Positions 43,350 through 51,972 of a stretch of 64,000 nucleotides of DNA are shown piece after piece. Under the pieces are notes generated by a model. That model was not told the DNA's origin. It saw nothing but the letters and a program-made list of their open reading frames with translations, and ran no database searches. Made by a program: the position numbers and the translations under genes. Position 1 is the first letter of the stretch. Each line of letters starts with the position of its first letter. Source of the stretch: Streptomyces rhizosphaerihabitans (lineage in GTDB: Bacteria > Actinomycetota > Actinomycetes > Streptomycetales > Streptomycetaceae); assembly GCF_025399795.1 (NCBI RefSeq), contig NZ_JAODTZ010000026.1, forward strand, positions 62,001-126,000. Reading direction: 5' to 3'.

Positions 43350-44183
43350 ATGCATGTCACCCGTACCGGCCACCTGTCAGTCCCCGGCGCCACCCTCTAC
43401 TACGAAGTGCGCGGTGCCGGACCCCTGTTGCTCGTCTCGCAGAGCGGTGAGGGCGACGCCAACCGCAGCGACGCGATGGTCGACCACCTCGTCGACGCGT
43501 ACACCGTCGTCACGTACGACCGGCGTGGTCTGTCCCGCAGCCTTCTCGACGATCCGGCCCGCGGCGCCACACTCGACGAGCACGTGGACGACGTGCACCG
43601 GCTGCTGCTCCACCTCGCTGACGGGCCCGCGCTGATGCTCGGCTGCAGCATGGGTGCCGTCATCGGACTCCGCCTCGCCCAGCGGCATCCCGAGCGGCTG
43701 AGCGTCCTGGTCGCCCATGAGCCGGCCATCCCCGGCATGCTGCCCGACGCCGAAAGGATCCGCGCGCGGCGGGAGTTGGACGAGATGCGGGAGGTCTTCC
43801 ACCGTGACGGATGGGTTGCCGGGGTACGCAGGATCGGCGAGATACTCGGTATCGACCCGGCACGCCAGGAAGTCGAACCGGGCGCCAGGACGGTCCCGTT
43901 GGACGCCTCCCGGGAGGCGAACTTCACGTTCTTCATCGACCACGACGCACTCACCATGAGCAGGGCCGAACTCGGGCCGGACGAGATCGGCGCGCTCAAG
44001 GGCGGGCCGGTCCGTGTCGTGCCGGCGGCGGGACGCACCACACCGCCCCAGGTGTTCGACTACCGCTGCGCCGAGGAGCTGGCCGCCGGACTCGGTGCCC
44101 GACCGGTCCACTTCCCCGGTGGCCACAACGGCAACCTGACCCACCCGAAGGGCTTCGCCGAGCTGCTGCGCACGCTGCTCTGA
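43350..44183 (+). CDS. Alpha/beta hydrolase
   Basis: A 277-residue hydrolase. Strand and oxyanion region: LYYEVRGAGPLLLVSQSGEG. The nucleophile elbow is LMLGCSMGAVIGLRLAQ (Ser). YDRRGLSRS follows the usual strand-3 turn. The catalytic His lies in HFPGGHNGNLTHPKGF. The substrate is not evident; related genes handle esters or lactones. It is regulated by the divergent MarR protein, judging by the shared operator region. The P450 gene follows 78 bp downstream. Confidence 0.85.
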   Translation: MHVTRTGHLSVPGATLYYEVRGAGPLLLVSQSGEGDANRSDAMVDHLVDAYTVVTYDRRGLSRSLLDDPARGATLDEHVDDVHRLLLHLADGPALMLGCSMGAVIGLRLAQRHPERLSVLVAHEPAIPGMLPDAERIRARRELDEMREVFHRDGWVAGVRRIGEILGIDPARQEVEPGARTVPLDASREANFTFFIDHDALTMSRAELGPDEIGALKGGPVRVVPAAGRTTPPQVFDYRCAEELAAGLGARPVHFPGGHNGNLTHPKGFAELLRTLL

Positions 44184-44261
44184 GCAGGCACAATCGATCG
44201 TCGTACGGCGCCCGACGGTGTCGTACGACCGCCAACCCGGCCCAGCAGCAAGGAGAACACG

Positions 44262-45515
44262 GTGGACACCTCGCCCGTCACGCCGCACCGCATGGACCCG
44301 GCGGGCGGCTGCCCGCACGCCGACAACGAGCGGCTGCTCGCGCGGGGCGCCGTCGCGACGGTGGTGATGCCCGGCGCGGTGGAAGGCGCGGCGGTGCTCG
44401 GGCACGAGGCTTTGAAGGAGTTCCTCGCGCACCCTGATGTCGCCAAGGGGGCCCAGCACTTCACGGCACTGCGCGAGGGAAACATAGCCGCCGGCTGGCC
44501 GCTGCTGACCTTCGCCACCGTGCAGGGGATGACGACCGCCGACGGTGACGACCACCGGCGGCTGCGATCCCTCGTCAGCAAGGCGTTCACCGTCCGACGC
44601 GTCGAGCAACTGCGTCCCCGCATCGAGGAGTTGACCTCCGGGCTGCTCGACGGCCTGCACGCGGCGGCACAGGAGGGCGGGGGAGTGGCCGACCTGCGCC
44701 GGCACTTCGCGCTCCCGCTGCCGATGGGCGTCATCGGCGAACTCCTCGGTGTCGACGCCGAGTACCTCGACCGGCTCCACCATCTGTCGAACCAGGTCGT
44801 CGCCACCGACATCGGCCCCGAGCAGGCCGTCGCCGCGAACCGCGAACTGGTGGCCGTGCTGAGCGCCGTCGCCGCCGCGCGTGCCGAGAACCCCGGCGAC
44901 GACCTCACCAGCGCGCTGATCGCCGCCCGGGACGAGGAGGGCGACAGGCTCAGCCAGCAGGAACTCATCGGCACCCTGGTCCTCATGATCATCGCCGGGC
45001 ACGAGACCACACTGAACCTGATCACCAACGCCGTACGCGCGTTGTGCGGGCACCGGGACCAGCTGGAGGCGGTCCGGAAGGGCGAGTCGAGCTGGGCGGA
45101 CGTCGTCGAGGAGACCCTGCGGTGGGACGCGCCCGTCAGCTACTTCCCGTTCCGCTACCCGGTGCGGGACCTGACCGTCGACGGGACCGTCATTCCCCGG
45201 GGCACGCCCGTCCTCGCCGGCTACTCGGCCGCGGGCCGCGACCGGGCCGCGCACGGTCCCGACGCCGACCGCTTCGACATCACCCGCGCCGCGCGGCCCG
45301 GCGCCGTCCGACACCTCTCCCTCGGGCACGGCGCCCACTACTGCCTGGGCGCGCCGCTCGCCCGAATGGAGGCCACCATCGCCCTGGAGCGGCTGTTCAC
45401 CCGCTTCCCCGACCTCGACCTCGCCGTGTCCGAGGCGGAGCTCACCCGGCACGCCAGCTTCGTGGGCAACAGCGTCCGGGCCCTTCCCGTGCGGCCGGGA
45501 GCCTCCCGCCTCTGA
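44262..45515 (+). CDS. Cytochrome P450
   Basis: A 417-residue class I bacterial P450. The I-helix motif is AGHETT (245-250), the ExxR pair is Glu284-Arg287 in VVEETLRWDAP, and the heme-binding loop is LSLGHGAHYCLGAPLAR with Cys361 as the thiolate ligand. AAGGAG lies six bases before the GTG. It resembles CYP107/CYP105-type hydroxylases. No ferredoxin or ferredoxin reductase is adjacent, so electrons must come from elsewhere. No biosynthetic core gene is nearby, so detoxification or a stand-alone hydroxylation is as likely as natural-product tailoring. Confidence 0.93.
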   Translation: MDTSPVTPHRMDPAGGCPHADNERLLARGAVATVVMPGAVEGAAVLGHEALKEFLAHPDVAKGAQHFTALREGNIAAGWPLLTFATVQGMTTADGDDHRRLRSLVSKAFTVRRVEQLRPRIEELTSGLLDGLHAAAQEGGGVADLRRHFALPLPMGVIGELLGVDAEYLDRLHHLSNQVVATDIGPEQAVAANRELVAVLSAVAAARAENPGDDLTSALIAARDEEGDRLSQQELIGTLVLMIIAGHETTLNLITNAVRALCGHRDQLEAVRKGESSWADVVEETLRWDAPVSYFPFRYPVRDLTVDGTVIPRGTPVLAGYSAAGRDRAAHGPDADRFDITRAARPGAVRHLSLGHGAHYCLGAPLARMEATIALERLFTRFPDLDLAVSEAELTRHASFVGNSVRALPVRPGASRL

Positions 45516-45663
45516 CGCCGGGTACCCCGGCCGGGTACGAGGACGCGCCGGGCCGGGGCTCGCGTCCCGGGCCCCACGCGTGCCCGAATCCGGTGAACCG
45601 GTCCGGCCGCGTGTGCCTCGCCGCACGTGTCCTGGCCACCCGCGAACAAAAATCGGCACGGCC

Positions 45664-45690
45664 TGTCGATTCGCCGCGGCGCCGTTCGTC
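45664..45690 (+). promoter_or_regulatory. ECF42-type promoter for the DGPF-sigma operon
   Basis: TGTCGA (45664-45669) and CGTC (45687-45690) with a 17-bp spacer match what is known of ECF42 promoters (TGTCGA at -35, CGTC-like at -10). It lies 38 bp before the first gene of the operon, which ends in the ECF42 sigma gene, implying autoregulation. GGAGG precedes the ATG at 45729. Confidence 0.65.
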
Positions 45691-45728
45691 GGTGGGGTGT
45701 AGGAAGCTCATGAGCACCGGGAGGAACC

Positions 45729-46478
45729 ATGAAGTACATGCTGCTGGTCTGCGGCGACGACACAGCTGACGCCTCCGGCATGGCGCCCGTCGAACCCTGG
45801 GTCGAGGAGCTGGGCGCCGAGCGCGGCGTACGGCTGCACGGTCACCGGCTCCGGCTGCCCGCCGAGGCGGTCACCGTCCGGGTGCGCGACGGCGAAGTGC
45901 TGCGCACCGACGGGCCGTTCGCCGAGACGAAGGAGTACGTCGCCGGCTTCGACATCCTCGACTGCGCCGACATGGAGGAGGCGATCGAGGCCGCCGCGAA
46001 ACACCCGGTCGCGACCATCGGCGCCATGGAGGTCCGCGCGTTCTGGGACGACGGGGACGCCGAAGCGGAGATCCGCCGCCTCGACGCGGAGCTCACCGAG
46101 GCCGTCCGCGAGCGTGACATCGAGCGGGCGATGGCCTGCTACGCCCCCGACGTCGAGGTCTTCCACCCCGTGAGCGGCCTGGAGCGGAGTGGCGCCGACG
46201 CCCTGCGCAAGGCGGAGGAGCAGTGGTTCTCCACGCTCGCAGGACCCGTCGACCGCGAGGTGCTCGACTTCCGTCTGCGCATCGACGAGAGCGTCGCGTT
46301 CAGCCATGCCCTGGTGCGCCTGCGCGCCCCGCTCGTGGACGGCGGAACCCTGGACACCACCGCACGCGTCACCACGGGCTACCGCGCGGCCGGCGACCGC
46401 TGGCAGATCGTCCATCAGCACACGTCGGTGCCGTCGTCGCCCGCCGACATGCCGGGGACCGGGGAGCTCCGGCCATGA
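45729..46478 (+). CDS. DGPF (YCII) domain fused to SnoaL-like domain
   Basis: A 249-residue protein. Residues 1-100 are a YCII-type ferredoxin-like domain with the signature TDGPFAETKEYVAGFDILD. Residues 110-235 form a cone-shaped SnoaL/NTF2-like domain (LDAELTEAVRERDIERAMAC, YAPDVEVFHPVSG, RWQIVHQHTSVP). DGPF proteins are partners of ECF42 sigma factors; their activity is not known. The fusion to an SnoaL domain is notable, as ligand-binding SnoaL domains occur on other ECF sigma factors. Its stop overlaps the next start by 4 bp. Confidence 0.88.
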   Translation: MKYMLLVCGDDTADASGMAPVEPWVEELGAERGVRLHGHRLRLPAEAVTVRVRDGEVLRTDGPFAETKEYVAGFDILDCADMEEAIEAAAKHPVATIGAMEVRAFWDDGDAEAEIRRLDAELTEAVRERDIERAMACYAPDVEVFHPVSGLERSGADALRKAEEQWFSTLAGPVDREVLDFRLRIDESVAFSHALVRLRAPLVDGGTLDTTARVTTGYRAAGDRWQIVHQHTSVPSSPADMPGTGELRP

Positions 46479-46816
46479 AGTACGCCCTGTTCCTCTGCAC
46501 GCCGGTCGGTGGCGAGGAACCCGGTCCCGAGGAGATCGCCGACGACCCCCGGTTCACCTCGTACCTCCAAGAGGTGCGCGACCGTGACCTCGTGAAGGGC
46601 GGCGCCCGGCTACGACCTGCGAGCGACGCCACCACCGTCCGGGTCCAGGGCGACGAGGTCCTGCTCAGCGACGGCCCCTTCGTCGAATCGAAGGAGTACG
46701 TCGCGGGCATCGACATCATCGAGGTCGCCGACCTCGACGAGGCCATCGCGCTCGCGTCCCGGCACCCGGCGGCGCTGGGCGGCGGTTCCGTGGAGGTGCG
46801 GCCGCTCTGGGAGTGA
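46475..46816 (+). CDS. DGPF (YCII) protein
   Basis: A 113-residue single-domain paralogue of the preceding N-terminal domain: MKYALFLCTPVGGEEPGPEE, VLLSDGPFVESKEYVAGIDI, and ending SVEVRPLWE. It overlaps both neighbours by 4 bp. ECF42 loci usually carry one or more DGPF genes directly upstream of the sigma gene, as here. Confidence 0.9.
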   Translation: MKYALFLCTPVGGEEPGPEEIADDPRFTSYLQEVRDRDLVKGGARLRPASDATTVRVQGDEVLLSDGPFVESKEYVAGIDIIEVADLDEAIALASRHPAALGGGSVEVRPLWE

Positions 46817-48129
46817 ACGACGAAGTCGAGGAGGCGGTCGCCGCCGCGTTCCGCGAGGAGTGGGGCCAGGTCGTCGCCACCCTGATCCGGGTGACCGGCG
46901 ACTGGGACCTCGCCGAGGAGTGCGCGCAGGACGCCTTCGCCCAGGCACTCGACCGGTGGCGGCGCGACGGAGTACCGCGCCGCCCCGGCGCCTGGCTGAC
47001 CACGACCGCGCGCAACCGCGCCCTGGACGTGCTGCGCCGGGAGGCGGTCGGTGCGCAGAAGCTGCGGGAGGTGGCGGTGTCGACACGCGACGAGGAGCCG
47101 TACGACCCGTACGGCACCTATGACCCGTACAGCGCCTATGGTCCCCACGACCCCTGCGACGGCCGTTACGACTCGGAATTCGACGACGGGAGCGGAGTCC
47201 GCGACGACCGGCTGCGGCTGATCTTCACCTGCTGCCACCCGGCGCTGCCCATCGAGGCCCGGGTGGCGCTCACCCTGCGTGCCCTGGCCGGGCTGACCAC
47301 TCCCGAGATCGCGCACGCCTTCCTCGTCCCCGAGGCGACCATGGCGCAGCGGCTGGTGCGTGCCAAACGGAAGATCCGCAACGCGGGCATCCCGTACCGC
47401 GTACCGCCCGCGCACCTCCTGCCCGAACGCACCACGGGCGTCCTCGGCGTCCTCTACCTGCTCTTCAACGAGGGGTACGCCGCCACGGCCGGTGCCGATC
47501 TGGTGCGCACGAACCTCTGCGCCGAGGCGATCCGTCTTGCCCGCGTCCTGGCCCGTCTGATGCCCGACGAGCCGGAAGTCGTCGGTCTGCTGGCGCTGTT
47601 GCTGCTGCACGACGCCCGGCGCGGAACGCGCGTCGACGCCTCCGGCGATCTGGTGACCCTGGAGGACCAGGACCGTACTGCCTGGGACAGGTCCGAGGCC
47701 GAGGAGGGTGCCGCACTGCTGGAGACCGCCCTGCGCCGCGGGCGCCCGGGCCCGTACCAGATCCAGGCCGCGATCGCGGCCTGCCACACCACCGCGGGCA
47801 CGGCCGAGGAGACGGACTGGGCCGACATCGCGGCCCTCTACGGCGAGCTCCGACGCTTCGTGCCCTCCGCCGTGGTCCGGCTCAACCGAGCGGTCGCCGT
47901 GGGCATGGCCGAAGGCACCGACGCCGGGCTGGCCCTGGTCGCCGAACTGGAGGGGGAGGGCGAGCTGGACGCGTACCACCTGCTGCCCGCCACCCGCGCG
48001 GACCTGCTGCGCCGGGCCGGACGCACGACGGAGGCCGCCGAGGCCTACGAGAGGGCACTCGATCTGGTGGAGAACGCGGCCGAGCGGAGATTTCTGGAGA
48101 AGCGGCTCGCGGAGTGCCGATCGGTGTAG
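46813..48129 (+). CDS. ECF42-group RNA polymerase sigma factor
   Basis: A 438-residue sigma factor. Region 2 is VATLIRVTGDWDLAEECAQD plus AWLTTTARNRALDVLRRE. A linker unusually rich in Tyr/Pro/Asp repeats (YDPYGTYDPYSAYGPHDP) precedes DDRLRLIFTCCHPALPIEAR and region 4 (LAGLTTPEIAHAFLVPEATM, AQRLVRAKRKIR). The C-terminal half (about 210-438) is the DUF6596/TPR-like extension typical of ECF42, ending with LLRRAGRTTEAAEAYERALD. No anti-sigma gene is present; the extension is thought to control activity. The GTG start overlaps the DGPF gene. Confidence 0.92.
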   Translation: MNDEVEEAVAAAFREEWGQVVATLIRVTGDWDLAEECAQDAFAQALDRWRRDGVPRRPGAWLTTTARNRALDVLRREAVGAQKLREVAVSTRDEEPYDPYGTYDPYSAYGPHDPCDGRYDSEFDDGSGVRDDRLRLIFTCCHPALPIEARVALTLRALAGLTTPEIAHAFLVPEATMAQRLVRAKRKIRNAGIPYRVPPAHLLPERTTGVLGVLYLLFNEGYAATAGADLVRTNLCAEAIRLARVLARLMPDEPEVVGLLALLLLHDARRGTRVDASGDLVTLEDQDRTAWDRSEAEEGAALLETALRRGRPGPYQIQAAIAACHTTAGTAEETDWADIAALYGELRRFVPSAVVRLNRAVAVGMAEGTDAGLALVAELEGEGELDAYHLLPATRADLLRRAGRTTEAAEAYERALDLVENAAERRFLEKRLAECRSV

Positions 48130-48161
48130 GGGCCCTTCGTCGGTGGGACCCCTGCGCCGGA

Positions 48162-48230
48162 GGCCCCGACGCCGGTGGGGCCCCGACGCCGGTGGGGCCC
48201 TGGGCCGGTGGGGGGCCTACGTCGGTGGGC
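48162..48230. repeat. Palindromic repeats between convergent genes
   Basis: GGCCCCGACGCCGGTGGGGCC (48162-48182) can fold with GGCCCC/GGGGCC, and the unit CCCCGACGCCGGTGGGG is repeated immediately after; CGGTGGG recurs through 48230. This probably terminates both the sigma operon and the GH13 gene. Confidence 0.6.
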
Positions 48231-48231
48231 C

Positions 48232-49818
48232 TTATGCGAGTTCGAAGATGCCGTAGCCGAATCCCCGCGCGCTGATGGTGCCGGCGTCGATCCGGATGCC
48301 GGTGGCTTCCAGCGGGCGGCCGCCCTCGGCGCCGTCGTAGCGACAACTCGCTTGCTCTCGGCGGGGGTTGACCACGACGAGGTACCGGCCGCCCCGCACG
48401 TACACGAACGGATACCCGGCGTGTACCACCTCCACCGAGCCGCCCGGCCCCAGCTCCGGCGTGCCGGCGCGCAACGCGATCAGGCGGCGTACGAGATGAA
48501 GGAGCGAGGTGTCGTCGGCCAGTTGGGCGGCGACCGTCGGGCGGTCCGGGGACGGGTCGAGGGGGAGGTAGAGGCGGTCGGCGGGAGCCGTGGAGAATCC
48601 GGCGTTGGGGCCGGCGTCCCACTGCATCGGGGTACGGGAACCAGCGCGGTTGTAGCGCGGTCCCAGCACGCTGCCCTCCTTCCCGGGAAGTCCCGGAAGG
48701 TGGCGCATGCCGATCTCGTCGCCGTAGTAGATCGCCGGAAGGGTCGGCCAGGTCAGCTGGAAGGCGAAGGCGGCGGGCAGCTGACCGGCCGTGCGGGGGC
48801 CGCAGTTGAGCCGCGAGAAGTCGTGGTTGGAGGTGGGGAGCGCGATGAACCCGTCCTCACCGAGCGTGGAGGCCGCACCGCGCCAGGCTTCCACGAAGGG
48901 GCGCGGGGAGCCTCGGCCCTCGGCGTCGAAGAAGCAGTCGAGCGGGTCCCAGGCCTCGTTGACCGTGCCCTCGCCGTTGCTCCAGAGCGAGCGCAGGGCG
49001 AGCCCGTCGGTGGGGCCGCCGAACTGGAGGAAGAAGTCCGCGTGGAACCCCGCGGGGACGGACACCTCGGGTTCGCCCCACTCCGAGAGCAGCACGGCGT
49101 CCGGATGGGTGCCGTCCAGCCAGTGGCGCAACTCCGTCCAGATCGCTGCTGTTTCCTTCTTGCCCGGATCGTCCTTCACGAGCGAGGCGGCCATGTCCAC
49201 ACGGAAGCCGGACAGTCCGAGACCCAGCCAGTGGTCCATGACCCTGCGTAGTTCGGCGCGGTTGGCGCGCGGGCCCTCCGAGTCGACCGGCCCGCGCCAG
49301 GGTTCGGCCGGATGGGTGCGCCCGTAACCGAAGTTGAGGGCGGGCTGGAACGCGAAGAAATTCGGCAGATACGCCCCCGGGCGCGTCCCGGGGGAGGGGA
49401 CGAAGCCGTCCGGCGAGCCCTCGGGCGCCCAGATGTACCGGTCGTCGGCCGGATCGTCCATCGCGGCGCGGAACCAGGGGTGTTGGTCGGAGGTGTGACC
49501 CGCCACGAGGTCGAGGAGAACACGGATGCCGTGGCGGCCCGCCTCGTCGACGAGGCGGGCGAGGTCGTCGGACGAGCCGTAGCGGGGAGCGACGTCCAGG
49601 TAGTCGGCGACGTCGTATCCGGCGTCGCCGAACGGGGACACGAAACACGGGTTGAGCCAAACGGTGTTGACGCCGAGCCATGCGAGGTGGTCGAGGTGTG
49701 CGGTGATTCCGTCGAAGTCGCCGATGCCGTCGCCGTTCGAGTCGGCGAACGACTGCGGGTAGATCTGGTAAAAGACGGCGTCGGCCAGCCAGGCGGGGGC
49801 GGGGCGGAACGAGGTCAT
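48232..49818 (-). CDS. GH13 oligosaccharide hydrolase (alpha-glucosidase-like)
   Basis: A 528-residue cytoplasmic enzyme of the oligo-1,6-glucosidase/trehalose-synthase branch of GH13. It opens WLADAVFYQIYPQSFADSNG and contains GDFDGITAHLDHLAWLGVNT. Nucleophile Asp208 is in GFRVDMAAS, acid/base Glu246 in LLSEWGEPE, and Asp333 in PTSNHDFSRLN. GSRTPMQWD is typical of this subfamily. There is no signal peptide. It should act on imported alpha-glucosides, perhaps products of the secreted amylase at 14003. It converges on the sigma operon and is divergent from the methyltransferase. Confidence 0.9.
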   Translation of the reverse strand: MTSFRPAPAWLADAVFYQIYPQSFADSNGDGIGDFDGITAHLDHLAWLGVNTVWLNPCFVSPFGDAGYDVADYLDVAPRYGSSDDLARLVDEAGRHGIRVLLDLVAGHTSDQHPWFRAAMDDPADDRYIWAPEGSPDGFVPSPGTRPGAYLPNFFAFQPALNFGYGRTHPAEPWRGPVDSEGPRANRAELRRVMDHWLGLGLSGFRVDMAASLVKDDPGKKETAAIWTELRHWLDGTHPDAVLLSEWGEPEVSVPAGFHADFFLQFGGPTDGLALRSLWSNGEGTVNEAWDPLDCFFDAEGRGSPRPFVEAWRGAASTLGEDGFIALPTSNHDFSRLNCGPRTAGQLPAAFAFQLTWPTLPAIYYGDEIGMRHLPGLPGKEGSVLGPRYNRAGSRTPMQWDAGPNAGFSTAPADRLYLPLDPSPDRPTVAAQLADDTSLLHLVRRLIALRAGTPELGPGGSVEVVHAGYPFVYVRGGRYLVVVNPRREQASCRYDGAEGGRPLEATGIRIDAGTISARGFGYGIFELA

Positions 49819-50005
49819 GTCCGGGACGATAGATCAGCGCACCCGGTGTCCGCTGCCCCACAGGCTGCCGTTCGACTGTCGTTCGAATCATGCCGCGGGC
49901 GCGGGGGCACTCCAGCCGAGCAGGCATCCTCCGCGCCCTTTGCGCCCCTCTGCACCCTCCGCACTCTGCGACCCGATCCGAACCGCAGCCCCTAAGCTCG
50001 GCGAG

Positions 50006-50890
50006 ATGTTCACCCCGCAAGGTCCTACCCTCCGCGAACTGGCCGTACAGGCCCTCTCGTCGATCGAACACGGCTACGACCTGCTCTCGCCCAAGTTCGA
50101 CCACACGCCGTTCCGGACTCCGGACGCGATCCTCGAAGCGGTGGGCCGGGCCCTCGCGCCGATCGGACCGTTCGGCGCGGGACTCGACCTCTGCTGCGGT
50201 ACCGGCGCGGGCATGGAGGTCCTGCGCGACCTGTGCCGGGAGAGCGTCACCGGCGTCGACATCAGTACGGGCATGCTGACGGTCGGACGCTCGCGGTTCG
50301 GCGCCGACGACTCGCTGTCCTCGGCGGTGAGGTGCGCCGACGACTCGCTGTCCCCGGCGGTGAGGTGCGCCGGCGGGGGACCGTCCTCGGCGGCGAGGCG
50401 CGACGACGGGCCGCCGTCGGTCGCCTGGGTGCGCGGAGACGCCCGCGCCCTCCCCTTCGCGCCCGCGTTCGACCTGGTCGTGAGCTTCGGTGCCTTCGGG
50501 CACTTTCTGCCGCGCGAACTGCCTGGTCTGTTCGCCGGGGTCCATGCCGTCCTGCGTCCCGGTGGCCGTTTCGCGTTCCCGGTCATGGCTCCGCCGCGGC
50601 CCGGCTCGCCCTGGTACTGGGCCCTGCTGGGCTTCGACACGGTGATGCGGGTGCGCAACGCCGTCCGGCGTCCGACCTTCGTCATGTACTACCGCGCGTT
50701 CCGGCTCGACGACGTGGAGCGGGAGCTGGCGCGGGCCGGATTCCGGACGGAGCTTCACGCGCTGACCGAGTTCGGCCGTCGACGGGACGGCAGCCCGCGG
50801 GCCCGGATGGTCGTGGCCACGCGCGACGAGGACACCTCGGTCGTGGCCACGCGCGAGGGCACCTCGGGACGGTCGGCCGGAGGCGCATGA
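50006..50890 (+). CDS. SAM-dependent methyltransferase with internal repeats
   Basis: A 294-residue class I methyltransferase. Motif I is GAGLDLCCGTGAGMEVL, motif post-I SVTGVDISTGMLTVGRSRF, motif II region VRGDARALPFAPAFDLVVSF and motif III VHAVLRPGGRFAF. Between post-I and II is an 11-residue block (ADDSLSSAVRC) present in two near-identical and one diverged copies, an in-frame 33-bp duplication. The acceptor is unknown. A C-terminal tail repeats VVATRDEDTS/VVATREGTS. The ATG at 50006 is the first that gives family-like sequence. Confidence 0.85.
   Translation: MFTPQGPTLRELAVQALSSIEHGYDLLSPKFDHTPFRTPDAILEAVGRALAPIGPFGAGLDLCCGTGAGMEVLRDLCRESVTGVDISTGMLTVGRSRFGADDSLSSAVRCADDSLSPAVRCAGGGPSSAARRDDGPPSVAWVRGDARALPFAPAFDLVVSFGAFGHFLPRELPGLFAGVHAVLRPGGRFAFPVMAPPRPGSPWYWALLGFDTVMRVRNAVRRPTFVMYYRAFRLDDVERELARAGFRTELHALTEFGRRRDGSPRARMVVATRDEDTSVVATREGTSGRSAGGA
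50303..50401 (+). repeat. 33-bp in-frame triplication in the methyltransferase
   Basis: Units 50303-50335, 50336-50368 and 50369-50401; the first two differ at one base or so, the third is diverged, and a partial fourth follows. Each encodes 11 residues between motifs post-I and II. Confidence 0.85.
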
Positions 50891-50938
50891 CGGGCGGGCC
50901 GGCTCCGGAGGCTCTCCCGTCCGGGGAGGACGCCGGTT

Positions 50939-50969
50939 CACGCCCCTCGGCGGCGCACCGAGGGGCGTG
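50939..50969. terminator. Bidirectional terminator
   Basis: CACGCCCCTCGG (50939-50950) and CCGAGGGGCGTG (50958-50969) form a perfect 12-bp stem with a 7-nt loop between the convergent methyltransferase gene and hydrolase remnant. Confidence 0.8.
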
Positions 50970-50998
50970 AGACCGATGTCCGCGCGGGCGGTCGCCCG

Positions 50999-51241
50999 TC
51001 AGGCGCGGACGAACTCGAGCGGATCGGCGTCGAAGGCCCGCTCGGACTCGCCCACCAGGCCGTGCGGTGCGCCCGGATACACCTTCAGTTCCGCGTCCTT
51101 GACCAGCTGGGCCGTCTTGAGGGCGGCGGCGATCGGCACGATGTCGTTGCCGTTGCTGTTGCCGTTGCCGTGCGCGATGAGCGTCGGGACGTCGATCTCG
51201 GCGAGGTCCTCGGCGAAGTCGGTCTCCGAGAATGGAACCCG
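50999..51241 (-). pseudogene. Truncated alpha/beta hydrolase (haloperoxidase-like) C-terminus
   Basis: About 80 codons read VPFSETDFAEDLAEIDVPTL, then IAHGNGNSNGNDIVPIAAAL, KTAQLVKDAELKVYPGAPHG and LVGESERAFDADPLEFVRA. This is the C-terminal quarter of a non-haem chloroperoxidase-like hydrolase, with the catalytic Asp strand (DIVPI) and His (PHGL). The N-terminal three quarters, including the nucleophile, are missing; the break coincides with the GntR gene end. The usual HGDDDQIVPI is altered by a small GGCAAC-type codon expansion. Confidence 0.7.
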
Positions 51242-51246
51242 GGAGC

Positions 51247-51972
51247 TCACTTGGCCGCCGGGAGCGTGAACTCGTAGACCAGTGCGTCCTGTTGGGCGTC
51301 CACGGTCAGGTCGGTGATCTCCAGTGGCCGGTCGTACTGGTCGTGAACGCGCCGGGTGACCCGCACCGACTGCGGGAGCCGGGTGATCGCGTCCCGGTGG
51401 TGCAGGGTCAGACCCGCCTTGCGCATCCAGTCGTAGGCACGTGACAGCTGTGCCGAGGCGTGGCCGTCCGCGCGGTCGCGGTAGCGGGCGAGCTCCTCGA
51501 CCTCGGTCACCGCGATCGCGGAGAAGGAGGTCACGGCCGAGCGCAGCCCGCTGCCGTCGGTGGCGGCCGACTCGTAGCGGTGGACCAACGTCGCCCGCAG
51601 CGGGGCGAGTCCGAGGGCTTCGGCATGTTCCGGTGGGGGAGCCTCCCAGGTCACGGTGGTTCGCCTGCACCCGTCGGGTTCGCCGGTGTGAGCGCCGACG
51701 GGGAAGTCGAGCGACGGGACGTGCTCGGCGCCGGTGCCGGACAGCGTCGCATGGCTGCCACGCCGGTCGGTGGAGACCTGACCGTCGCGTCGCAGCATCT
51801 GCAACGCCTGCCGTACGGTCTCCCGGCTGACGCCGAACCGGGTGGCCAACTCACGTTCTCCCGGCAGGCGTTCGCCGGGCGGGATGATCCCGTCGCGCAG
51901 CTCGCCGAGCAGTTGCGCGGCGATCCGCGCGTAGAGCGGTTCGTGGTCGGACGGATGGGTGGTGCGGGCCAT
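51247..51972 (-). CDS. GntR-family regulator with UTRA domain
   Basis: A 241-residue regulator. Winged HTH: EPLYARIAAQLLGELRDGII, PPGERLPGERELATRFGVSR, ETVRQALQMLRRDGQVSTD. The UTRA ligand-binding domain follows (RATLVHRYESAATDGSGLRS, ending YEFTLPAAK). UTRA sensors bind small molecules such as sugars or amino acids. GGAGG lies before the ATG at 51972. It ends abruptly against the hydrolase remnant, suggesting that an insertion or recombination joined the two. Confidence 0.88.
   Translation of the reverse strand: MARTTHPSDHEPLYARIAAQLLGELRDGIIPPGERLPGERELATRFGVSRETVRQALQMLRRDGQVSTDRRGSHATLSGTGAEHVPSLDFPVGAHTGEPDGCRRTTVTWEAPPPEHAEALGLAPLRATLVHRYESAATDGSGLRSAVTSFSAIAVTEVEELARYRDRADGHASAQLSRAYDWMRKAGLTLHHRDAITRLPQSVRVTRRVHDQYDRPLEITDLTVDAQQDALVYEFTLPAAK

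Noticed and set aside
41975..50890. Natural-product gene cluster around the P450
   Set aside because: A P450, hydrolase, SDR and methyltransferase are present, but no core synthase, precursor peptide or tailoring operon links them; each has its own regulator or strand.
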